Part shown: positions 35,285-47,039 of the stretch, piece by piece
Position numbering within the stretch: the stretch's first letter is position 1
Layout of the letters: the number at the start of each line of letters is the position of its first letter
Assembly (NCBI GenBank): GCA_963932145.1
Contig: OZ010571.1
Location: 153,835,598 to 153,899,597 of the forward strand
Length of the DNA stretch: 64,000 nucleotides
Origin: Acanthosepion lycidas
Taxonomy: Eukaryota; Mollusca; Cephalopoda; Sepiida; Sepiidae
Reading direction: 5' to 3'
Program-made: the position numbers and the translations under genes
Notes under the pieces: model-generated
Databases searched by the model: none
What the model was told of the DNA's origin: nothing
The model's input: the letters and a program-made list of their open reading frames with translations, nothing else

Positions 35285-35480
35285 CCCAGTGCCGGTTTTA
35301 CCATTGTGCTTAGGTTTGCTTATGCACAGGGTCCCGTTGGCCAGGGGGAGCCCCATCTTCCTTTCATACCTATGTAAGCATATTGGGCCTACCTGCCTCA
35401 GGACCCAAGTAAGGGGTTTCATAACTCGCACATGGTCTCATTTGTCCTAAATCCGGCGCTCATCTTCCCAAAAACTCATT
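35285..35480. other. GC-rich interspersed fragment
   Basis: Slightly GC-richer stretch with tgcttaggtttgcttatgca, gccagggggagccc and cctcaggacccaagtaagg. No frame or second copy in the window. It could be an old SINE or other repeat. Confidence 0.3.
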
Positions 35481-35559
35481 CAAGACATGTCGTTTAACCG
35501 GTTCCCTTAAAATACAACAGAAATATTTTCCTAAAAGATATCGAATACAATGACATCGA

Positions 35560-36735
35560 AATATCACCAGACACTCCCAAATTGACCTTCCACTCATATG
35601 TTAGCCACCTATGGTATAAAGATACATTTTGCAAATGATTTTTTAAAATAAAATTTGGGAAATTTAGGGCAGAGTTATATCGAGTAAAGATTAAAATATA
35701 GTGGGTTATTCGTGGGGTTCTATTTGGGCCTTGTTCGGATTAGCCCACTATAAGGGAAGTATAAATGGATAAATAAGACTCGATAAACTACATCTTAAGA
35801 ACAATCAAGCCTGGAGTATAACAATAATAATTTATATAAACATTAATATGTAGTTTCGTATTGTACAAAAACAATAGTAATGTTCATAGATGGCACAAGG
35901 TTGGTATTTAAGTAAGATTAAATAAATTTTTTTTTTTTGTTACATTTCAGTGAATACAAGAGTTTGTAAAAGTATATAAGTGTTTTTGCGAGATACTAGT
36001 TTCATTTGGTAAGATGTCCTGTGAATAAGAAAATGTATGAGAGATGTAAAGTGGGGAAATGACGAGAAAGGCGTGAGGATTGATAGTGGTTGTTGAAGCC
36101 GAGATGCCTTTAATGTATCCGCTCACAATTATAAGTGTTCGTCTCTCTGTGTCTTCTCTGTGTGTCTCATGTTGTAATCTCTTCTTTTTCTTTCAGATAG
36201 GGGTCTACTTATATTGTTAGCGAAGTTGAAAGAGGCTCCGATTAAGTTGCTGATTATTTCAGGCACGCTCATTTCTTATTGGCCAGCATATATTTATTTA
36301 GGATTGTATTTAATCAACTTCAAACGGAAGTTATGCGTGGAGCCTTTTGTGCAAAGCTCAAAATATATCATTATGTTTTAAACTATGAAAGAAGTAACTT
36401 CCTGTTTCTGCTCTTAGTGTCACTACAAAAGTAACTTTTTCCTATAAAATTTCCTTAATGTTACGATTATTTATGTTTTTTAATAAAATTTTATTTGTTT
36501 TTCTGTCTAGAAGATAGCGACCATTTTTTCCGATTCAAGGAAAAACTTTGATTTCATAGTCATTTAGTTCAACCTTATCTAATTAAAACTAAAAGTATTG
36601 TTTTTTTCTTTGCGTGACGCAAATTTGTGTTCTTATGTTTGCCGTGAAAGTAAGAAAAATCCTAAGAACTCAACTTAAATTTTCGACAAGAAAAAGATAG
36701 TCGTTGGGCATGTGCTTAACTTGCGACTTATTATT
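35560..36735 (+). repeat. Repeat Z, copy 2, split by insert
   Basis: Outer parts 35560-35697 and 36425-36735 match 24020-24540. The insert (35698-36424) starts tagtgggttattcg and ends gtgtcactac, giving a short TAGTG/CACTA terminal inversion. It holds a polypyrimidine-AG tract (ctttttctttcag, 36185-36197) but no coding region. A target duplication of three or four A's is possible but not distinctive. Confidence 0.65.
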
Positions 36736-39600
36736 TCGGTGGACCTCACACTGCTCAAGACCTTCTTCTAATGTAAAGAACAAGCACACATCTGAACGGA
36801 GATAAAAATTGTCAAAGTTCATCGTCACCTGCTTTTTACTATGTTACAGGCATCAGGGATGAATACTAATTGTATCGCTTTTAGTATAATGGTAAAGTGA
36901 AAACTACGCGAATGTCTCCCCTGAGGGTTAAAATTGCAAAGTATAGGAGTTTCCTGTTACCTACAAAATATATAGTTATTTATTTAAGCAAAGCTGAGTT
37001 TTAACAAAACGTCAGAACCATGGATCCCCCATAAAGTATCGAATTCATCATTAAAGACCAACCAGACAAACTTGCTATTATATCACAAGGTATTAAAAAC
37101 TGGAAAAATTAATTGATGAGATCAAAAGGTAAGCCTCTTACGCCGCTTGTTGAGTGGCTAAAATGTTACTTATTTGCTAGTTTTGCAATTCGATGGTGTT
37201 AGAACCAAATTTTAAAGTCAGAATTCTGAATGCTGAATTTGAATATAAGTAGGCTGGTTCCATTTGGAAGAATGACGTAGGCATGCCTTCCTGGTCAATT
37301 TTTTCCATATCTCTAGGTATAAGCTAGTCTGGTCCCGCTTATCGAGATAACACCAGCGATGGAAATGAACGGGAATCTAGGAATATGCTATTCTTCAGTT
37401 TTCAGTTTATTTTCAATTTCTGTATTTATAGAGTCACAAACATATTTATTGGCTATTACCTTGTCAATTTTCTGGCGATTAAAATGGTTTATTTGCTTGA
37501 AATAGGCTCCAATGTATCATTGCATTTTAGCTACGAACCCCTGATGTTATATATTCCGCTAGATATGTCTATAAATCTAATTTATAGAACCCGAAATAAA
37601 CATGTCTCGCCGTACAAATCTCTGTGACACACCAGTCTTTATTGTTGTATGTGCACATTTTCTTTGCAAATTTTTTTAACCTGACCTCGAAAACTGTTCC
37701 TTCTGTTTGGAATAAAGAAGCTGTTCTGATGTTTTTATTGCACAATGTAATGACCACGCCTATTGGTGTGTTGTGCCTTGGCATTGAAAGACGGCATGGA
37801 AAGATATTTAAAGGGGGATAAAGTGAAAAGGAAAGAGAAAACAGAGAAACAAGCAAAAAAAAAAAAAAAAAAAATGAACGCAACAAATAACTCGGCACTT
37901 ATTTCGACCAACCGCGTTACTTAGAATGATTATTTCGCTACTTATACAAATTTAAAAAGTTTTAGTTAGGCATCTGTCACTTATATTATTACAATGAAAA
38001 AAGCACTGTTGATTATTTACAGCTAATTTATTTAAATAAGGTACTGACTAATGTTTGAGTCACGTGGCAATAATTGTAAGTAAAAATTATGCACTAAAAT
38101 TCTAGTATCTAAGTAATCGATTTAAGTTCTCTGAATATCGGTACCACCAATTAATGAAATATCTGTAGCCAGTTTGCTTTTGTTCTTCTGTATCACAGCT
38201 CAGATGTGGAACGATTTTAATTGAATACACGTCACAATGCATATGCATACATCCGTGTATGTAGTATGTATGCACATTTGTGCATATGTGTGTATGGGAT
38301 ATGTCAGAGTATGTGTATAATAAAACTAATTTAATAAAAAAAAAAAGCATTAAAATTTTCTGAAAAAAATATTTAAATTGTTGAAATTGTGTACAAGTTA
38401 ATAAAGAAACTATTTTAATAAAAAAAGATAATATTGTGTTAGGTTCCTCCAAAGATTCGCTAAAAATCACCATACCATGGTTAAAAAAAAAAAAAAGAAT
38501 GCTCCGAACTTAATAAAAACAGTTTTATCATTATTAAGAGGAAAGATCAAAGGATTTTTGATTATTAAATTATATTTTTTATCCTTTTTAGAACCTTCAA
38601 AATTTTGATTATTTTTTTTCTTGCGTCAGCGGGTGACTTTAAATTAATATTCGTTTCAGCGTCTTATTTCCAGTGAGAAACACATTGATTTGAAAATTCT
38701 TACAAAAATCAAATAATTGTTACATTTTAATGAAACTTTCACGAGTTATTCATAAACGAATGAAATTATTTTAGAATTGGTGAAATTTTGGTCTCCTTGT
38801 TTTTATTTATTTCATTTCTTATATCCATGTTGTGAAAGCTTTCTGATTGGTTAGTTGAAATATGGCATTGTAGCCTGACGATTCTGATTATCCATCTATT
38901 TTTAGAGATAGTGAAATTATGGTCTTCTTGTTATTTATTTTTATTTATCTATTACCATGTGTGCATGTGTGTGTGCCTGCGCGCGCGCGTGTGTGTGTAA
39001 GGAGAGAACAACATCCATTCAGGGTTTATGTGACGATATTTCGAGAATCCGTTTATTAGCAAGAGCCATAAGTCAAACAGAATTAGGAAATTTTATTTTC
39101 AGTTTTATAATACGAGGAAAACTTCGTTAAACAAAATAGGGAAGTGGTGCCCCGTCGCCTGAGTGTTTTTAGTAGTGAGGTCGGCCTTTAAGACAAGGGA
39201 CCGCTACTAATTTTAGTTTATATCATTTCCGGGGTTCAGGAGGACTTTCGACGACGGTCCTAAAGAAGGGTTTTGCTTCCGAAGTTTTTTGTTATGTCGC
39301 ATGGTATTGGCCAGTTCCTTTGTCTGGGGATATGTACGTTTATAGCCCCCAAGGTGCAAATAGAAAAAAGTTATAAAAGACACCGTTGGGGGTCAATGTT
39401 TTTCGGGTAATTTGGGGGTAGTAAGTGCAGACATTTTTTTCCAATTTGAGTCGTAGTTTTTTAGCATTAGAATTGACAAAAAAGCTAAGCAAAATAATTT
39501 GCAGTGGTGTTAAGGCCACCAACAAGACGGGTTTCAGTTATGTGTCGTGCGTGATACACGCTTAGCCGATCGTGTATCTTTTGATACATGACTGACGAGG
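36736..39600. other. Unassigned AT-rich region
   Basis: No gene supported. Contains A-runs (37857-37873, 38487-38497), a short (TG)n/(CG)n tract at 38963-38998 and a local imperfect duplication near 38775-38940. The frames at 37385-37898 have no domain. Confidence 0.45.
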
Positions 39601-39639
39601 CAGATTTTTTTTGCCATTTATTTCTGCGGTAGACCAGTT

Positions 39640-39790
39640 GCCATCAAAGGCTATATAACCCGGTATATCCTGCTATTTATTTATAGATGCGGGAAGAAGA
39701 AAATTCATACCTTTCCCAAGGGTATTAGCATGTAAGTGAATGTAATGCATTCGACTGGAATTCGAACTCGGCTCTCCAATTCCTCAATAC
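39640..39790 (-). repeat. SINE-X, copy 1
   Basis: Minus strand: gccgagttcgaattccag (B-box region), then cattacattcacttacatgc, taatacccttgggaaaggt and gatggcaactggtc. This matches SINE-X copy 2 at 61795-62100 over the same order. The A-box region is diverged. Confidence 0.78.
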
Positions 39791-39799
39791 CAATTTGTA

Positions 39800-40850
39800 A
39801 AGGGTTGATGGAAATGCGATTAACCCGCTACTTTTTTAATTTCACAAATGTAAAAGCAAACAAACAACATGAGAAATAACGATATGAAACAATATTTTGG
39901 TTCAACAATAAATATTTTAATATATAACCAATAGATGGTACAACATTGTATGTTGAAAGTTGTTTAAATTGCTTCAAAGTTTGTTTTTTTTTTCTTGTGT
40001 GGATTGAAGCGTTTATGAAGATGTTATATGAAAGATTAAGAGTTGAGAAATTGGGTGTATAAAAATGGGTAAATTTGATAAGGTATTTTTGTGTTTGCAG
40101 AAAAATTAAACAGTTTGTTTTTGGTGTTGAACTTTGTAATATTATATTCGACTTTCTGTGTATAAAGTTGGCTCTCTGAACCTGGTAAAATGTGACATGG
40201 AGTCGTGTGTCGAGCTGAGAAAATTCATAAGACTCACTATCGAAGACGAATCATGTTTCGTATTTACTGATGTTTCAAGTCACATGGGAGGCTCCAAGAA
40301 ATTTAGCGCAAATTTGTATCTGCTTAAAATACACACTAAACCGATTATGTAGTTGAGAACGTATGAAATTATGATTTCTTTTTTTGTTTATTAGCCAATC
40401 AGAAAGCGTTTTAGTTACTTTTCGCCTGAAGCCGATTTTAATGGGTTGTTGGGCTACTTGGATTGATTTGAGATAAGTTTCGATCAGAGCTACTTTTAAT
40501 GGGTTTTAAACATATGCAGAAGTCTGATTCTACAAATTAAAAGAAAATTAGTAGAGAAAAAATAAACAAAAAATATAAAAAATATTATCTACATTCGGGT
40601 TAATCTTCGATAATCTTCGATGTAATTCCGAATTGAACCCCGTTTATTAAATCGACAGTGCCACTGTCCATGTCTACGGATATTTCGTCTTGTTCTTATT
40701 TAGACATGGAAAGTAGACCGAGAGCAATCGACATCTAGAGATTAAATAAATTACCTGAAGGTCATAGACCATTGTAAAGAGCGGGTTCTTTAGGGCGCTT
40801 CTTCCGGAAGAACTCTCTATCGAACTTTCTACCTTTAGGCAGTAAGGAAA
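39800..40850. other. Unassigned spacer
   Basis: AT-rich with no supported gene. The frame at 40158-40352 has no domain. Confidence 0.45.
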
Positions 40851-40862
40851 TCAGACGAGGCT

Positions 40863-41125
40863 ATGTCAAAGAGCAGAGTCTCGTCTGGAGTGGTGGACAA
40901 ACCCAACTCCCTGTATGCGAGGTCTACGGGGAATTTTTGCCTGATCCTACAGGCTCAAATCGCCTCGCATAAAATCGGCCTTGTGCCACACCCTGTCTCG
41001 TGGGGAGATCGAGTAAATACCGACCCTTGTAAAAGGACACGTGGACCGAAACGTTGTGATAATAATAATAATAACAAAGATGAGGATAAAAACCCGAGTA
41101 TAACTAATGTAATTAATGATAACTC
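40863..41125 (+). repeat. Repeat V, copy 1, with IR-SINE type tail
   Basis: Body with gagcagagtctcgtctggag, gaatttttgcctgatcctac and ggccttgtgccaca, matching minus-strand 58620-58381. The end, ccgaaacgttgtgataat followed by aacaaagatgaggataaaaa, resembles the tail of the IR-SINE family. A reading frame spans the whole copy but the repeat nature argues against a gene. Confidence 0.78.
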
Positions 41126-41231
41126 TTCAGCCCAGAAATTCGGACAGAAATTATAAAAAGTAAGTACGAAAACTTCTTACCTACATTAAATGAAAAACAA
41201 AATGATAATTTAAAAGGTTAGTTCCATTTTC

Positions 41232-41613
41232 ACTATTTACTTTATTCGGACTATTGCCCTCATCTTTGTCGCCATATTTATTATTACGTTTCGGCCGTTG
41301 TACGCTCCGGCCTTCTTCAGGTGGTTGGAATGTCAAACTGAACCCTTTATTTCGCTCACTGGGATAGAATGTTGTAGTTCCACATGCCATGTTTAATGGA
41401 TGTCAGTTATCAGTTAAACATGGCATGTGGAACTAGAACAGTCTACAACAGTGAGCGAAATAAAGGGTTCAGTTCGACATTCCAACCACCTGAAGAAGGC
41501 CGGAACTTACAACGGTCAAAACGTTGTGATAAATATGGCGACAAAGATGAGCACAATAGTCCGAATAAAGTAAATAGTGTACATAGTACCTCATCTCAGA
41601 AATATAGAAAGAT
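41232..41613. mobile_element. IR-SINE family, copy E, headless palindrome
   Basis: Near-perfect inverted repeat of about 190-bp arms meeting at tcagttatcagttaaacatg (about 41405-41420). It carries the outer arm, body (ccaacctgaag-type core ccacctgaagaaggccgg on the right) and tail, but no tRNA-like head. A weak flanking repeat (tagttccattttcac versus tagttaaattttac) could be a decayed target duplication. Confidence 0.88.
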
Positions 41614-43014
41614 AGTTAAATTTTACTTGGGATTAGTCAGGTATTTAATTTATAAAACTTGTGCGTGTGTGATTTGCTCGAACAGGGTATTATTGTTCAT
41701 ACCAATTGTACTTTACATCCACTGCTACCACGCTAGTTATACCTCAGTATTAATTTAATATATCAGTATGTATATCAGGAGAGAACTGCACCCATTCATG
41801 GCTATATCACAGTGTTTCTAATGTACGTTGTGTTGGAGTCGAATATTTCATTACATTGCCATAGAAATTTCCTTGCCATACCGTCTTCTTATTACTTCTT
41901 CGGCCAGTGTAACTACAACAATGGTTACTGACGCAAATAAAGGGAGTGCACTTTGTTCAACACAATGCTTTGTGATATTTGTTAATCTTCTTCGTCTTTC
42001 AACATTAAATAAAATGTCGATAGCATCGAGTGATAGTTTATATTTTCTGAAACAAAAGATAAAAGGACAGTGGCGTAGACTGTTGCATACAACAGAAGAA
42101 AAAGAATATAAGGCTTTGGGAAATCGATTTTTAATTATGTTTGAAATAAATGATTTGCAACTTTGTTGTTATTGTGCCAGCCAGAGGCTTTTTGGTAATT
42201 ATTTTATTTATTAGAACTTCGGAAATAAAACGAAACGCTTCAAGGGTATAAAAGAAATAATATATATTTATTTATTTGATTTCGATTGGAGTTGGTCCTT
42301 TGATATTCGCGGTAACAAAACTTTGCTATAAATCTGATCTTGGTAGAAGTCCGGAGAAAATCCGTTTTGGTTCGGTAGTGGGTAGTTTCATTATCAGAAC
42401 TTGATAGTAGTAGTCATCTTAGAAATATGTCAGCGTCAATCTACTGTGTTCTTTCGATCCTAAGAAGGGCAGAAAATATTATCAGCAAATGAACTCTTAA
42501 ACTTCTTCACTGGTCACGCATGGCTGTTTTCTCTGCTGTCCCTTCTGCTCTTCTAACTTTGGTTTCGGCTAACATCAAAAAATTTTGTTAATTTTTTTGA
42601 TTGGCCAAGTTATTTTATTTTTCGGCGTTTCTTTCTTTTTCATTTTTTTTTTTTAAACGGAATTTATGCGTGGAGGCTCCATGATTTTTGGTAGTTTTTA
42701 GTCACAAATAATTAGACTCTGTTACGTGTGTGTGTGTGGGGGGGGGGTCACAACAGTTGCACAGCACCGAACAATTACTCCCCTCCTGAGAACTGCTTAC
42801 TTTCATTATTGTGACTGTAAAACTGGAAATCAGGACAAAACCTGCGCCCCACACATTCGTTGTAAACCATGTTGAAATGAACTGTATAGTTTCATAACAA
42901 GAAAGCAACCTTCAAGTTTGCTGTCCCGGTGGTCTGGGGAGAGCAACAAAGCCACATGCAGATGATTGTTATTTTTGTCTAACAAATACAATTGGTTTCA
43001 ATGCTTCTTCTTCA
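41614..43014. other. Unassigned spacer
   Basis: No gene supported. A frame at 41828-42214 has an ATG and ends LFGNYFIY but shows no domain. G-run near 42736. Confidence 0.4.
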
Positions 43015-43528
43015 AAAAATCTTCAGGTGGTTGGAATGTCGAACGAGTCCCACGTTTCATGTTTAATGGATATCAGTTACCTCCTGTTAATTTCCCTCTC
43101 CAAGTTCTCCACTGCCTTAACCGGATATTGAACTCACACTATTTGGGTCTTGTCACTGGATCTAACCAACGCCTTAATCCACTGTGCGATGTATCCTTGA
43201 TGACATCTGTACATGAATTTCTGCGTATTATAAACCTAATGTCTTCAGTAACCCAAAGAGTTCAATACTCGGGTAAGGCAGTGGGGAACTTGGAGAGGGG
43301 AATTAACAGGAGATAACTGATAACTGACATCCGTTTGACATGGCACGTGGAACTAGAACAGTCTACCCCAGTGAGCGAAATAAAGGGTTCAGTTCGAAAT
43401 TCCAACCACCTGAAGAAAACCGGAGCGTACAATGGCCGAAATGTTGTAATAAATATGGCGACAAAGATGAGGACAATAGTCCGAATAATGTAAATAGTGT
43501 ACATAATACCTCATCTCAGAAATATAGA
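43015..43528. mobile_element. IR-SINE family, copy F, two heads face each other
   Basis: The left half, minus orientation, carries body, then a complete tRNA-like head (A-box side cgccttaatccactgtgcg at 43171-43189, B-box side ccggatattgaactcac). After about 70 bp of unrelated sequence (43190-43250) the right half begins at the B-box side (gagttcaatactcgggtaag) and runs through body, core (ctgaagaaaaccgg) and full tail to gaaatatagacag. So each half is a separate unit with heads adjacent. Confidence 0.88.
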
Positions 43529-43849
43529 CAGTTTTATTGTTGAAAATGAATTTTGTTTTTTTATCTCATGTATGCTTCTTTTTTTGTTTTTGAATCCTAA
43601 AAAAAAAGCCGAAAAGCCGATCATGTTGTAGTGTCTGCAGATATCTCTTTCCCCTCTCACATCAGTCACGAACCTCCTATTAACCGAATATATTTATTTT
43701 CAACGCGCTGATTGGGTCTCGTTCCGCGACTTCTTTCGTGATGCCCCTTAGAATGATAATTTAATCATCCTGTTCATAAATGTGCAACTAAGGTCTCTTC
43801 CTCGGTGAAAGCCGGCATCGAAGCTTTTGTTCCAAGTGAAACCACAATC

Positions 43850-45432
43850 ATCTTCTTGGTTCTCACCTGCCTACCCAGCCGCTATAGCCCACAGGAATCA
43901 CTTATTCCAGCTATACAAGAGCGACAGATCTGGTAGTAACATACATCATTGCTCGTAATGAGTGCAAATGTGTCCTCAAATATGTAAAGTCACTGTTTGC
44001 TGAAATAATGACAAACCGTATAGCCTCTCACAATTTTGGTTCTAGAGATTACAGGCGGTTCTGCAAGAGTGTGCTGAACAAAAGCAAATCCGTAGTACCC
44101 ACTCTCTTCACTCAGTTTGAAGTATTGATATCTACTGTAGATAATTCAGAGTGCTTTTCTATGAAGTTCGTTTCCAACTCCACTCTTGATTTATCTGGAG
44201 TACCTTTGCCAGAACGGAGGCTCTAATGAGTGATATATGCATAAACCCTTCACTGGTTTCAGACATCATTTCTAAATTAGATCTCCACAAGGCAAGCGAA
44301 TGTGACAGGACCCTTGTCGCCATCCTAAAGAAATATGATCCTGAGATATTATAACAAGCTGCTTCCCGCTTTTCAGCTTGTTGAAAGTCCTTCTCTGTAG
44401 TTCCTGTTTTTAAGAAATCCGGGAAACACTCTGACCCCTCAAATTATCCCCATATTAGCCCCTTCTTTTCGTCGAGCACTTTTTTGAGTACTAATGCCGA
44501 ATTGTTTAACCATCTTACTTCGCACGACCTACTTTCGGGCAAACGATATGGCTTCCGTTCGGCCAGGTCTACCACAATGGCGAAGCTTGCATTGTGGCTC
44601 TAGATATCTCAAAGTCGTTCAATATTTGGCTTAACCTAATATTTAACCCTTTGTACCCTGACCACCGCTTTACTGGTGGTAGAGAAAAATGACTTAATGC
44701 CCAGCCATCGGTTGAACGGTGGGTAAACACTTGCGTTATGTTTTGCTATTGATTGTCTTATTTTGAAGAGCCAATGAGAAAATGCCGTAATATTCTGATG
44801 TCATCGAACGTTATGCCAACATGTCCGTTGCTTTTCATTGTGTTTTGTGCATGTGTTTCGGATAAAAAAAAAGATCGTTTTACTATGAAGCGTGCAGAGT
44901 CTCAACCTGGGCCGTCAGGGAAACAATCAGGAAGTTATATTTTTTGTAACTATTTTTTATATCTATCGTGAAACATTACATACCAATTATCTGCGAATTT
45001 TGACACAGGAGCTCAGGCAGAAGGGTTAAAATTGTTCAGAAACGCAGGGCTTAAAGGGTTAATCCAATAATTCCTAACAAATTGTGTAATGAGGGTTGTG
45101 TTGAACAGGCTCACTTCCAGATCATTTTATATCAACACGGGGGCACCCCATAGTTCTATTCTTGGACTTACGCTGTTTCTGGTCTTCATGGTCTTCCCGA
45201 TCTCATCAGTTCCCAATTAGGTATTTTATGCTAATGGCACAACCATTAACTCCTGTCTTAGTAGCAAATCCGGCAGATCTAAGTAAACCTAGCAACTGCT
45301 CTCGAAAACGACATCCAATCAGTGGTTAACTGGGAAAATAAATGGCTTATAAATTTGAACGCCTCCAAAATAGAACTGCTCTCATTTAATCACGATAGAG
45401 AAACTTTTCTGTCTGCCATCAGCATTCCCGAT
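43850..45432 (+). pseudogene. LINE-A copy, 1.6 kb
   Basis: Begins with the pre-RT linker (AIAHRNHLF, then NECKCVLKYVKSLFAE and TNRIASHNFGSRDYRRFCKS at 43950-44070). It continues through RT finger positions and a degraded catalytic box (about 45215-45240; the usual YADD reads YANG), and stops at about 45432. Internal blocks at 44640-45060 are not clearly LINE and may be an insertion. Stops and frameshifts are many. Confidence 0.8.
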
Positions 45433-45484
45433 GCCAAAAAAAGGCGTGTCTCCCGCCTTTGATACATCTCCCGTGTCTTCTTAC

Positions 45485-45720
45485 AGAGTCGGACAAGAGT
45501 CAAGCTTAACAGGGTCTTCTTTCCTTTCCGATCATTGAAGGTTAGATGAGTTAGTCCCGTGTCGATCTGGAGTTGCTCCAAACGTGTCACCGTAGATCCC
45601 GTGATATTCAGCGTAGTTCCCCCGGCAACGATGTAGGGCGTGTCGCCCCCTCCACCGAGGGCATTCCAGTAAACACGCAGCATCCTAGCCATGTCGAGCA
45701 AGATCATACGCGAGATGGGC
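45485..45720 (-). CDS. Exon-like coding block, unknown protein
   Basis: A 236-bp minus-strand block, distinctly GC-richer and without stops, bounded on the left of the reading by a polypyrimidine-AG (tttcccactacag) and on the right by a donor-like CT|gtaagaag. The phase-consistent reading contains PISRMILLDMARML, VYWNALGGGGDTPYIVAGGT and IDTGLTHLTFNDRK. The composition is unlike the surrounding transposon remains. I do not recognise the family. It could be an internal exon of a host gene, a retro-copied exon, or part of an unfamiliar mobile element. No neighbouring exon was found within the window. Confidence 0.45.
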
Positions 45721-45732
45721 CTGTAGTGGGAA

Positions 45733-45992
45733 ACGTAGATTTATGATAAGATTAGATAGCGACACTCTCAAGAATTTTTTTCTGGGTAAATTACTTTCTC
45801 TTACGATAAGTGTGGCATTTTTTAGATCAATTTATTTCTGTGTATGAATAATGCATTTGATAAATTGTTATATATGAGGTCCCTTTTGTATTCAGAGATA
45901 AATATGTTTTATTTAAATTTCTGTATGTTTCCCCAATGTTCTGTGAGAAACAGTTTTGTTTGGCAATTTATTTTATATTTGCCTGCTCCCGA
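45733..45992. other. AT-rich spacer
   Basis: No feature beyond AT-rich frames that run into the TTC/TTA microsatellite. Confidence 0.4.
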
Positions 45993-46001
45993 ATTCTTCT
46001 T

Positions 46002-46076
<75 letters not shown>
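45993..46076. repeat. (TTC)n(TTA)n compound microsatellite
   Basis: About ten TTC units pass directly into about 15 TTA units. The poly-leucine, poly-serine, poly-tyrosine and poly-asparagine frames across it are artefacts. Confidence 0.95.
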
Positions 46077-46239
46077 GGTCTTTTGTGTTCGGATCATATT
46101 GTAGCGTATGTACCAAATATAGCGTCGGGTCGATTCATTAAATGTAGCAGGAACACCAAATATATTGGTACGACTACTATTTATATTAATGATTCTTTCA
46201 CGTACAGGATTCAAGAAATAATAACAACTCCAATTTAGT

Positions 46240-46800
46240 TAACCAAGAAATATATATTTAATAAAATACAACAACAAGCATGAAATAAAATCGTATTCAC
46301 AATGTATATTAAAGAGAAGGAAGTTCTTTCCCTTTGACTGTAGATTGATTGTAATCAACTGTTTGAAGAAAGTTCTCTTGTAAGATAAATGTTCCAAAAT
46401 AATTATTAGAGCAAAGTTTGCATGTAAAGAATGAATAACGCCAAGAATACAATTGCTTGAAATGTGTTGTAAATAAACTGGTTTGAATCAACAAAGTTCT
46501 GGTTGATTGTGCTTGACGAAAGTTACAGAGAGAAAATGTAAGTTTGTAGTTACGAAATTCTGTGTCTGTGTGTGCGTTAGAGTGTGATGAGCAACATCGT
46601 GGATTTGTGATGACGGCTGGGATCTTACTGGATCTTAATGGAGAAAAGTCGCCCTATTTAAGGAAAAGAGGTAGGCTCGCACGGAACCGCGGGAAAACTT
46701 GATCTTACATTAAAAATATGTGATTGGTTAGAAATTAACCAATCACTACACACGTACTAAACAGAATAGGCAAGTATGCTCAGAATCAAACGATTTAAAA
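46240..46800 (-). repeat. Possible LTR or promoter-like repeat
   Basis: On the minus strand it has a paired CCAAT region (a perfect 11-bp inverted repeat around gattggtta, 46720-46746), a TATA-like aaataggg about 60 bp later, and an AT-rich 3' end. This layout resembles LTR U3-R-U5 but no terminal TG/CA pair or second copy was found. The call is tentative. Confidence 0.3.
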
Positions 46801-47039
46801 GAACGACTGCGATGGCTAAATTGTCCTATACTTTATCGAATAAAATGACTTGGAGTGTATGTAGGTGCGATAAACATAGCAATCGCCATAATATCCTTGA
46901 TCGTTTTGGAAATGGTTGTGACTATTTTGGTGTTTAGATGGAATAAGTTGTTTTGGATAGTGGATATTATGGTGCTGAATACACTTTTTCACAGGGTATA
47001 CATAGCAGGAAGTGCTCTCCACACACACGGGCTAAAATA

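Noticed and set aside
41384..41758. A host protein from the frame through the IR-SINE
   Set aside because: The same peptide motifs recur at 28538, 43340 and 41181 because they are all copies of the repeat.
45909..46238. Poly-asparagine/poly-leucine frames
   Set aside because: They lie on the (TTC)n(TTA)n microsatellite.
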